Of a stretch of DNA of 64,000 nt, positions 54,189-64,000 are shown one piece after another (the first letter of the stretch is position 1; each line of letters starts with the position of its first letter). Location: contig MCFE01000093.1 of the NCBI GenBank assembly GCA_002104905.1, forward strand, positions 62,001 through 126,000. The letters run 5' to 3'. The stretch is from Basidiobolus meristosporus CBS 931.73 (lineage: Eukaryota; Basidiobolomycota; Basidiobolomycetes; Basidiobolales; Basidiobolaceae). The position numbers and the translations under genes are program-made. A model generated the notes under the pieces. The model saw only the letters and a list, made by a program, of their open reading frames with translations. It made no database searches and was not told where the DNA came from.

Positions 54189-55976
54189 ATGGAGTTTACA
54201 GATTTCTTTAAATTGTCAGGATTTTGTAAATATTCTCCGGATGGTGAATTCATTGCTGCTATCTTCGAAAAGCGCTTAGTTATCCGGAGCATTCATACGC
54301 TGAAGATCACCCGTATGCACCATCTGGATAAGCCCATTAATGTGCTTGAGTGGTCCAATGATTCAAGATTGATTATGTGCGCCTCGTATAAACACGGAAC
54401 GGTAGACATCTTTGATGTTGATGATAGAGACTGGCACGGGCAGATCAGCGAGGGTGATGCTGGTTTGACTTCAGCAAGATGGACTTTCGACGGTAGACAT
54501 GTCATGACTGTGAGTGAATTTCAGGTAGGACAAAGAGAAACTTCAGGTAAAAGCCGTAAAGAGCTCATTCGAAACTTTCTTAGATGAGGTTGACCATTTG
54601 GTCATTGACGGGTGACTCACACATGTCCATTCAGTACCCCAAGTTCTCGGATAGAGGTAAACTCGTCCACCAGCTATTCTTCGCGTCTCCTATTAATGTC
54701 GGGCTATTCTTAGGGGTGGCGTTTCAAAAAGATGGCCGCTACGTGGCTATCGTAGAAAAGCGCGATAGCAAAGATATTATCAGCATATACGATTGCAGTT
54801 CTTGGGCAGTTTGTAAGGTTGGATTAGGATGCCACTTTGACTCTAGATTCAATTGATCTCACCGTTTCCAAAAGCGCATTCAGCCAGAAACGATCGACCT
54901 GGAGAATCTCGAGTGGTCGCCCAACGGCCATTACTTGGCTGTCTGGGACACGCCTTTGAATGTTGGTAATTTCAGCTCCAATCCTTCCGATCGTTACTAG
55001 TCACTAACAGGCCCAACAAAGTACAAATTACTGATCTACACTGCCGACGGAGTGCTGCAGCGATCGTACTCAGCTTATGACCATGCCTTGGGCATAAAAT
55101 CTGTTCAATGGTCGCCCTCGAGCCAGTTTCTAGCCATCGGAAGCTATGACCAGCAGGTAAGTGTTTACGACAAGAACTCCATTTAACGAGAGGCTAACGA
55201 GACAGGGCTCAGGTGCGCTTTTTGAATCACTATACGTGGAGTCCACTGATAGAATTTACATGCGATGACCTACCGAACGATCCCTCAATGGTAAAGTTTA
55301 CCCTGGTAAGCACGCCCAACTTATGCCTAACGGTGACTAATCCTCCGTAGCCTATCTATTGCCAAAACTTTGTGGAGGAATCCAAAGGAAACGTTACAAT
55401 TCATTGTAAGTAAATGAATCAAGCATGTTCCGCCCGACACCCCGGCTAACCCTCAGTATAGACGCTCCTGTTTACCCTCCAGCAATGATTCCCGCTGTCA
55501 AGCCAGAGGCCGGAAAACCATCACCTAAATTGGGGGTTGGCATGATCAAATTCAATCCTCATGGCCGTTTGGTAGCCGTCATCAATGGTAGCCATCAATG
55601 CGCTCAATCATGAGATCTCTGTTCTTACAACCAACTTTACCATTTAGAATGTATTCCTACTTGCTTATGGCTGATGGACATCCCCAACGTACGCCAGATT
55701 TGCGCCATCCAGCAGGCATACCCCATACGAGCCGTTCAGTGGAATCCCATCAATCCGGAGCAGGTGGCTTTCGTTTGTGGTGGAAATCACATCTATTTGT
55801 GGACCGAAAAAACTGGCTGTGAATCTTTCGAAGTCACCGCTGATAACTTTGAGGCTGTTGGCTTAGAATGGAGCCCAGATGGACACTCTTTGGTCATTAA
55901 AGGCAAGGAGCTCTTTTGTGTTGCATTTCCTGTTCACAAAACCAGGGCCAATCCTTCAACGAATAATGGCTTGTAG
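54189..55976 (+). CDS. WRAP73: WD-repeat protein WRAP73/Wdr8
   Basis: Nine exons fit in frame: 54189-54524, 54584-54656, 54714-54817, 54875-54965, 55011-55156, 55213-55305, 55351-55405, 55462-55587 and 55648-55976. They give 450 residues, close to the usual 460 or so. WD-like blades are seen from [20 protein letters not shown] on, with [82 protein letters not shown] and [14 protein letters not shown]. In fission yeast Wdr8 acts with Msd1 and a kinesin-14 at spindle poles to anchor minus ends; WRAP73 is centrosomal in animals. That role here is inferred from the family. The exon 4 acceptor could be 18 bases later. Confidence 0.85.
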
Positions 55977-56327
55977 ATTACTGTATGTATGATTGGTATT
56001 TTGTACACGCAGTTAGTTTGTGTGTACGCCTAAATATTTACATCAACCTGCTCACTTAGATCTTAGTCTATGACCAAAACTTTTAGCAGTAGATTCTTGA
56101 AATAGTTTCCACCAAAGTTTTTCCACAATTGGTATATGATTTCCTGCATCTTCAGTTGGTATTTTGATCAATCAATTCCATCAACAATAGACAATTAAAT
56201 GACGACTGAATCGGCGTGCACATTCACCCAAATCGACCATGCAAAAAAATCCTTCCATTTCCTAGATAGCCTCTTGGGCCAAACTTGCTTTTCGCAAGCG
56301 TACTATATATTTGTATAAATCTTCCCC

Positions 56328-57075
56328 ATGTCTTCATCGGTAAGTTGGGTTATAAGAGTCTTTTTCAGTAGCCGAGAGTTTTGGACATAGATTGATTGTA
56401 CTACATCAATTGATTTGCTTTGATTGTTACGAACCGTCCTAATTGACATGGCCCTCTAGGATATCAAAGCGCTTGTAGATGTATCAGCTAAAGGCGCTGA
56501 GCAATTCGTAGATCTGTATTATAAACTATATGATGATCAAAGACACGTAGGTACCTCTGGTCTCTTTCGCGAACTTCGTGATTGTTGAGACAATTCCGCT
56601 CTCGATAAAACATCGACTAATCACCTCCCGGGCCTCAAGCTACTAGGAAAATTTTATCGGGATAATTCTGCTATTGTGTGGAATGGTTCGTATCAGCATA
56701 ATTCAATGGAATCGATGTGGGATTTGGCATTAACGTAGCGACCATCCATTAGGAAATGCATACTCCGGAATTACCCCCTTCGCGGATTTCTATCAAAAGC
56801 TGCCCTCTACTGTTCATGATATACAGGCTTTTGATTGCCACCCCTTACCTTGTAAGTATAACTGTTTGACTTCAGTAGTGATATCACGCTCTAACCGCGC
56901 CTTAGTTACTGGACCTGCCGATGGCCCATTTAGTATCCTGGTGAATGTCACCGGGTCCGTGAAATATGGAAAAGAGATTGTCGCGCGTCTGTTTTCGCAG
57001 AATTTCGTGTTGACACCAGATCCTGCTAAGCTCGGTAACTTCTACGTTGGCAGTGACTGTTTCCGCTTCGTCTGA
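56328..57075 (+). CDS. NXT1: NTF2-related mRNA export protein (NXT1/p15)
   Basis: Exons 56328-56339, 56460-56546, 56640-56689, 56739-56851 and 56876-57075 give 153 residues. The sequence follows p15/NXT1: GAEQFVDLYYKLYDDQR, LLGKFYRDNSAIVWNG, a FADFYQKLPSTVHDIQAFDC stretch, ILVNVTGSVKYGKEIVARLF and a GSDCFRFV end. NXT1 pairs with the Mex67/NXF1 NTF2-like domain to carry mRNA through nuclear pores. Intron 3 starts GTATCAG, and the last intron is only 24 bases (27 with the next AG), which is exceptionally short but needed to keep the frame. The first exon is four codons. Confidence 0.8.
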
Positions 57076-58104
57076 ATCATAGAGCTATAACATAGCACCC
57101 AGTAGAAATGTAAACCATATCAAGAGCCTCACGACCTTCAGATAATTCATTAAAGACCGAGATGACTTAAATAAATCGCGACGATTAGAAGTCCCAAAAG
57201 ATGGTTTCAGCTGAAGCTTCTAATTCCTTTTTTTGTAAACTTGTATCAGCATATAGCATTCACACATTGTATCAATTTCCTTTTATACTGCGACGTGTGC
57301 TGTCAAGGGAAGATACTTTTATTGCGCTGAAGTTGTGTCTTCCATCAATACAAAGTTCAAGCAGCTCCTACAAAGGGAATCCGATGAATATTCGGCAATA
57401 AAGGGAATCATCATGGCTTAAATTCACCAAGACGTATGCTGCAGTATTTCAAAAAAGAACCTATTTCAATTTTTACTTTGGATAGTTATCATTTCTTGCT
57501 TTTTTAGGCCCACATTGATAAAATAGATAAATTTTCACCTTTTAATATCTCGTTTTTTCAGGGAGAGTCAACAGTTGTACTCAACCGTGAAAAGATTTAG
57601 GGAAGACAAGTGGAAAGATACAGCCAAAGTGGCGTTGATCATCTACAGCATATACTAAGGTACTGTTGTCGACCATCAACCCAGTTAGATCTAGTATTGC
57701 ACTTGGGAGATGGTGTTCATCTATGGGACTGATTGCTTATGCTATTCACTGTCATAGGGATATATCAAGAAGCACTCCCCTTCGCATCGTTTGTACTATA
57801 CCGGAGCATCGACCAAGAAGCTAGAACTAGTAAGCACACACCGTAGCCAATTTATCAACTACAGTTCAGGAGGCTGACTTTTGCTGTAAAAGATACGGAC
57901 ATAATCTTTTCGGAGGAAGCTTCTTTGCATTTTCTGACACGTGCCGACATTATCCTTATTACGCACTTATATCTCATAAAAACGACCAGCGTACGTGGAT
58001 ATCTCTTCCAGTAACTTCCATACTTCAAAAAGCTCACCTATTCCACGTGATTTAAAAGCTTCGTGGATATTGTCAACCTCATATTCCAATTGAAAGACCA
58101 GAAT
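57076..58104. other. Intergenic region, about 1.0 kb, possible decayed or unrecognised gene
   Basis: No clear gene. Short open pieces with plausible splice sites (for example GYIKKHSPSHRLYYTG near 57760 and KDTDIIFSEEASLHFLTRAD near 57890) look somewhat protein-like but do not match a family I know. AT-rich otherwise. Confidence 0.3.
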
Positions 58105-61100
58105 ATGGAGAGTCAGGTTGCGAATATGGTCGGAGAAGATGTCACTCTAGACAACAAAACTGATAGAATGGAAACCGAAGTGCCCTCCGAGGTAGCAAAT
58201 CCATCCAGTGCATCATTGCATCAAAACGGAGATCAACAAGCCAACAAAATATCCGAAGATATATTTGATGCGCCTTCGCCATTGTCTGAACATGAAATCT
58301 CTTTCAATGGCAAATCGGAAAACGAGGAAAGCGACGCCAGTACAAGCAGCGACAGCGAGAGCGATAGTGGTTTTGTAGCAATGAAGCAGCCTCGTATTAA
58401 AGCATTCCCATTGAGATCCGAGGCTTCGATTTCATCTGCGTCAGGAAACCCTTTTGCCAGGTAGATACCAAAAGGCCACTTATTAAGACACAGCGTGAGT
58501 CTGAAATACCATTTTTCGTTAGTCAAGAGGAGATCGATGCCGCCCTAGAGATGGAAGTATCAGATATGGTTAGTGTTACGAGCACCAGTCCTCGTGTGGA
58601 AAAACTCTCAGCCGTCTGTGATTATGCCAGTTTGCTTACTTCACAATCTTAAACTGAACAGGGTCCTTCCGAAGCATCGGATGCTGAATCAGAGAGCGAT
58701 CTCTCAGATTTGTATAGTGATGACGATGGGTCTTCGAAGAACAAAAGCAAACACAGAAAAACGAAGCTTGGCCCTAAAGTCAAGTATAAACCAAACTGGG
58801 CCGTTCCATATGATCCAGTAGTGATCCCAATGGGCGAAAGGGTAAACCACTCTCTCCTGATCACATTAATATCATTACTTATCGGTTGAGGGCTTTAGAC
58901 GGTCGAGAAATTGCTTGCTCATAGACACAGCGCTCAAGATCCATCCAAGGAAGAACTGCTGGTCAAATATAAGGTAATCTAGGTCATACTGTCCAGTGAA
59001 AAAACACGCTAACTCTAGGATTATAGAACATGAGCTATTTCCATGCTGAATGGGTTCCCAGAGAACGAGTTGAACAAGAGCATCTAGGCAAGAATCGGAT
59101 CAAGAGATTCTTAGATAAACAAGGCTGGGATACTCAATGGGGCGAGGATCAGGCCTTCAACCCATCTTTCTTGAAGATTGATCGAATCATCGATGAAGGA
59201 GAATTATCGATGGAAAACACCGATGAGGAGAGTATTTATTTTTTGGTGAAGTGGTGTGGATCTCCCTATGACCAGTCCACCTGGGAAAAAAAGGAAGATG
59301 TGATGAAGATGGACCCGCAAAAAATCGAAGAGTTCCACCAGCGCCGGGTGCTTTCTGAGTCTAGACCCGAGAAGCCAACACCACGTCCTACGAAGAGTAG
59401 ATTCGACAAGTTGAAGGAGTCTCCGTTATTTAAGCATGGCAACCAGCTTAGACCCTATCAATTGGAAGGACTCAACTGGCTGCTGTTTTGTTGGTTCAAT
59501 CAACAATCATGTATAATGGCCGATGAGATGGGTCTTGGGAAGACCGTGCAGTCAGTATCTTTTCTCTACGAAGTGTTCCGGACTTATAACGTACAAGGTC
59601 CCTTCTTAGTGGTAGCCCCATTGTCCACAATTCCTCATTGGGAGCGAGAATTTAAGGGCTGGACAGAAATGAATACCATTGTATTTCATGGAAGTGTGAC
59701 CTCACGTAACCTTATTGTCGACTCGGAATTCTACTACAAGGATGCAAATGGCGAGATTGTGCCCAATTTCTACAAGTTTGACGTCGTTATTACCACCTAC
59801 GAGATGATCACCGCTGGATCGGTTCAGCTGCAGCCGATCAAATGGCGAGTAACTGTATTCGATGAGGCGCACCGACTGAAAAACAAGACCTCGAAAGTGT
59901 TAGAAATGCTGAAAACGTACCACCTGGAGCATAGATTATTACTTACTGGGACTCCGCTTCAGAACTCCATGCATGAGCTTTTTAGCTTGCTTAATTTCTT
60001 ACAGCCGGACCGTTTCTACGATGAAAAGGCATTCCTGGATAATTACGGCTCGTTGAAAACATCCAGTGAGGTCGATAAGGTCCAGAAGCTACTTAAACCT
60101 CTGATGCTGCGCAGATTCAAAGAGGATGTGGAAAGTAGCATTCCCATGAAGGAAGAGACGGTCATCGAGGTTGAACTAACCAGCGTACAGAAGAAGTGGT
60201 ATAGAGCGATCCTTGAGAAGAACTTCACATGGCTGAAAAAGGGATCCAAGGGAAACTCCTATGCGGGACCCTCTCTGATAAACGTCATGATGGAGTTGAG
60301 AAAATGCTGTATGCATCCTTATTTGATCCAAGGGGCAGAGGAGCGAATCCTAGAGGAGCTCAAAGTCACCACAAGCGAGGATCATTTGAAATACATGATC
60401 GAAGCATCTGGTAAATTGGTGCTTGTGGACAAGCTGCTTAAAAAACTGAAAGATGGCGGTCACAAAGTGTTAATTTTCTCTCAGATGACTCGCTGCCTGG
60501 ATATTTTGGCCGATTATCTTCGTGCTCGAAACTACGGATATGAGAGAATCGATGGTTCGATTCGTGGTGAAATGCGTCAGGCCGCTATTGATCGGTTCTC
60601 CACGACACCCGATTCATTCGTCTTCTTGCTATGTACTCGTGCCGGTGGTGTAGGCATCAATTTAACTGCTGCCGACACATGTGTCATTTACGATAGTGAC
60701 TGGAATCCACAGAATGACCTTCAGGCGCAGGCGCGCTGCCACAGAATTGGTCAAACCAAGCCGGTACAAATCTACCGTTTGATCACACGTAATACTTACG
60801 AGAAAGAGATGTTCGACAGGGCTGGATTTAAACTTGGACTGGATAAAGCGGTTCTACAAAAGATGGATGCCACCTCAGCTATGCAAGAGGGTGACGACGC
60901 TGATATATCGAATGCATCTTCTTCCCTGAGTAAGAAGGAGGTAGAGGAACTGTTAAAGAAAGGCGCATATGGGGCTTTGTTGAGTGACGATCATGATAGC
61001 GCCAAGTTTTGCGAGGAAGATATCGACCAAATCCTCCAGCGACGTACCACTGTCATCAAGCACGAGGCGAATGAAAAAGGATCGGTATTCTCTAAGGCTA

Positions 61101-63385
61101 CCTTTAGTGTGGGGAATTCGGATGATGTTGACATTGATGACCCTGATTTCTGGGACAAGCTAGCCAAGAAAGCGAACATGGATGTTGAGGAAGAGGAGCT
61201 GGATAACCCTTTGATCATTCATGAGCCAAGGCTTCGTCGCCAGGTGAAGCGGTTTGGAACCCGCGATCAGAAGAACTCCGACATTTCTGAGCCGAATTCG
61301 GATTTTGAAGAGCCTGACGACACGAACTCTAGAAGAAAATCCACGGACGGTCCTCGCATATGGAGCCTTGCGGAAAAGATCAAGCTTGAGCGTAAGCTGA
61401 TGGTTCATGGCTACGGTAGATGGGAGCAAATGCTGGAGCAATTCCCTCGCCGCAGTGAAAAGGATCTACGCGCAGTCACTCGCTCTATGATACAGCATGT
61501 TCTCAAAAGCGTGGAGAGAACATCGGAGGAAGACGTGCGATTGATTGAAGATATCAATTCCCTCTTGCAAAATGATCCGATCCCTGGAAGTCCCGAGAAC
61601 AACGAAGAGGAAAAACCCAATGGCGACGTCGAGAATGACGACGATGGAGACGAGCTCAAGCCCTATCCTGGAGCCACAAAGAAACAGATTGCTGAGTTCA
61701 AATCCTTCATGATCGAAGCCCCGCAGGAGTATTTTGACCATATCGACAAAAAAGGAAGAAACCTTTTACTTCGTATCCAGATGCTCTATACAATTCGAGA
61801 TAAGATCGTCCAGAAGGATGTTCAGGAGAGTAAAGACGTCAAAATCCCCAAGGTCACCGGGGCTTTGCCTGTCGATTGGTGGGGAGTCGAAGAAGACCGA
61901 GATTTGCTCATAGGCATTTGTAAATATGGTTATCAGCAGTACAGAGAGCTCCGGCAAGATCCGGAGTTGTGTTTCTATGGAAGGAAATATATCGATAAAG
62001 ATGAAGGAAATGACCCCGAACAGAACGGTGCATCGGAGCAGACGAATGGTCATGATTCGAACAAGGAAATGGGAGACGCAGACAAGCAAGCTGGAGAGAA
62101 CATGCCGGCCCTTATGTGGCCATCTCGTGCTGATCTTGGTGTGAGGTTACGTCGCATTATTGCCGCGTTTCATAGAGAGCAACTGGCCGAGCAACGTAAA
62201 AGTCGAAGCTCCGAAAAGGAGAAGGAGAAGAAGCAGCAGCTTATTGAGAAGATGAAGCGGAAGGAGGAGCTCCAGGTGGAGAAAATGCGAGCCAAGCAGG
62301 AGGAGGCGGCGCTTCGCTGGAGTAAGAAGGATATGGCCGACTTCTATCGAACGCTGGCGTCATTTGGGGTTGAAAACCTGCCGGACGGAACCCGCACCTG
62401 GGAGAAATTCCGGGAGCTATCCACTCTCTATAACAAGCCAGACTCTTTGCTGGATGCTCAATATGCTCACATGATCAAGACCGCGGAGGCGGTGATTGAT
62501 AGCGATGGCGCTGGTGTAGCAAGCACTGGTGAGCATGAAGGAGTTGTGCTCACTATGGAAAGGTCTAAGCGACTCTTGAAGCGTGTGGATGTGCTAGGGA
62601 CTGTTCGTGAGCGTGTCTTGAGCGCCCCTGATTTAGAGCATCACTTGTCATATGCTCGACCCACCCCAGGCCTTCCAGAATGGTGGGATCCTAAAACACA
62701 CGACAAACCATTTTTGATAGCAATGGCAAAATATGGTCTTAACCAAGGCGATCTAATCCTGGCCGATCCAGAATTACCGTTCGGCAAGAAGGATGACATG
62801 AGTGCTTCAGAAACCGAGGAAGCGAACACCGAACTCAAAGGCCGTACCAATGGAACGTGGCTGAAGGAGTCGGTAGTTTTGCGCAGACTTGATCATCTGA
62901 TCGACCTGGTACTTAATTCCCACGCGCACACCAAGAGTAGAGGCTCGAAGGCAGCCGTGAGATCTTCATCGGCTGCATCCACTCCGACGGACTATTCGGT
63001 GGCCAAGAAATCAGGGCTCAAGATCACCTTGAAGCTGAACAGATCTAGTTACGATAGTGACTCGGATGACAGCGCGGAAGACACAGATGAGATGCTCAAA
63101 CAGGCCACCAATAAGATCTCGAACAAGATAAAAAGCATCGAGGAACGTCGAAAGCGGAAATCCAGGCCAACCTCGTCAACCTCAAAGCATCGTTCCAGTC
63201 AGTACAGTAGTGATGATTCCCTGAGCGAAATCTCGGATATCGACTCGTTTTCCGAATCCGACCAGGAAATCAGGTCCACCAAATCCTCAAGCAAGTCTCA
63301 CAAGAGACAGAAGCTCCACTATAAAGACATCGTGAAAAGCAAGAAGCACGGGAAGAAGGACAAGAAAAAGGGAAAACACCGCTGA
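58105..63385 (+). CDS. CHD7/Kismet-like (CHD subfamily III) chromatin remodeller
   Basis: Five exons (58105-58374, 58461-58568, 58662-58841, 58899-58973, 59027-63385) join in frame to 1,663 residues. The acidic Ser-rich head holds SDASTSSDSESDSGF. Chromodomain 1 (about 187-235) is split by intron 4 (VKYK/NMSYFHAEWV). Chromodomain 2 (about 255-310) has FNPSFLKIDRIIDEGE and YFLVKWCGSPYDQSTWE. The Snf2 helicase has LRPYQLEGLNWLLF, DEMGLGKT and DEAHRLKN (lobe 1) and FSQMTRCLDIL and QAQARCHRIGQT (lobe 2). The C-terminal region has SANT/SLIDE-like RIWSLAEKIKLERKL, WWGVEEDRDLLIGICKYGY and WSKKDMADFYRTLASFGVE, all typical of CHD6-9. No BRK domain is seen. The tail is Lys/Ser-rich. It slides nucleosomes with ATP; targets are unknown. 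Confidence 0.9.
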
Positions 63386-64000
63386 GACTCTCCCGAGCAT
63401 AGCCAAACCTATCCACCACTCACCGTATCCTGAATCTCCCCCCCTTCCCACTGACCTATAGGTGGTATTCCGATCACTTTACTTTAGTTCATATCTTTGT
63501 TAATATTCCCAACTTCGTAATTATTAAATCCCTCTGCTGCTGAAATCCAGAGATGCTGTATGTCTCTTCGTGCAAGATATAAACGGACATCGGCTGCACA
63601 TGCTCTTTAGGTAGATTTGGCTTTACTATTGAAACTCTGTTGAGCAGCTCATACTGGTCAAGCTGTGATACACACTTCTAGCTACGGCTATATCAGTGGA
63701 GGACCGGCTGAGAGAAAAGAGTAGTCTACATACACGCACACACACATATATTATAATTGTATAGTATCTCCGATTTGTTGGACCCTCGTGACGGGTTTGG
63801 AGTACGATTAATGAGAAGGGGCGATTTTTCCAAGAGAGCAATGGTCTTGTTGTGGTGACAGATGGCAGTAACGATATTAAGCTACCGGTGTTTGGCCCTC
63901 TAGCTACTTACAAAGGCCTCTTTGGCAGGTGGATAGTGGCACCTGTTGGAGTCGAGATCAACTGCATAACAGAGGAATGTTGCGTCCGCGCTAGGCATTG
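63386..64000. other. Intergenic region after the CHD7-like gene
   Basis: No gene found. It includes a pyrimidine-rich 3' UTR-like start, an ATTATTAAATC stretch near 63520 and a short CA-rich run (about 63730-63748). Confidence 0.4.

Noticed and set aside
57560-58040. Possible multi-exon gene upstream of the CHD7-like gene
   Set aside because: Exon-like pieces can be joined in several ways and none gives a recognisable protein; kept only as an unassigned region.
61160-62089. Several minus-strand ORFs of 80-107 residues
   Set aside because: They lie inside the CHD7-like coding exon and have no independent support.

Overview
This window looks like a nuclear chromosome segment of a filamentous, probably early-diverging, fungus. 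The genes have short GT-AG introns (mostly about 45-90 bases). There is a Zn2Cys6 transcription factor, and chromatin, RNA-export and cytokinesis genes of fungal/opisthokont type. A CHD7/Kismet-like remodeller, absent from the Dikarya I know, points away from yeasts and common moulds. The species cannot be named from the sequence alone.

Positions 1 to about 42,050 are a transposon graveyard with no convincing host gene. It holds four PIF/Harbinger-type copies (H1-H4, H4 nearly whole with terminal inverted repeats) and a 211-base MITE with the same ends. It also holds a Ty3/Gypsy element with both LTRs plus related solo LTRs, a second chromovirus-like Gypsy, and several Ty1/Copia copies with solo LTRs. 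Two KDZ/Plavaka-type transposase remnants lie tail to tail. An unclassified repeat family (called ORF-X here, four copies) and a repeat of about 320 bases (R320, three copies) complete the region. Insertions are nested up to three deep and several keep readable target-site duplications. Older copies show loss of CpG to TpG/CpA, which suggests methylation-driven or RIP-like decay.

Positions about 42,570 to 63,385 are compact and gene-dense. In order they hold: an AANAT-like GNAT acetyltransferase; a seven-exon anillin-like protein (C2/AHD plus PH); a small ORF; a Zn2Cys6 transcription factor (minus strand); a polytopic TspO-like membrane protein; a small MARVEL-like membrane protein (minus strand); a DUF1771-Smr protein with lipidation-like ends; a hotdog thioesterase; a non-coding spliced gene with the same C/D-box snoRNA in each of three introns; WRAP73/Wdr8; NXT1/p15; and a 1,663-residue CHD7-like remodeller. 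They are housekeeping-type genes, not a pathway cluster. Themes are RNA metabolism (snoRNA host, NXT1), chromatin (CHD7-like), and microtubule or cell-division functions (WRAP73, anillin-like).

The most interesting signals are the triple-intron snoRNA host gene with two 18S guide sequences, the CHD7-like protein, the intact-looking Harbinger H4 with CpG decay in its sisters, the unclassified ORF-X family, and a synonymous-only tandem copy of one gene's last codons.
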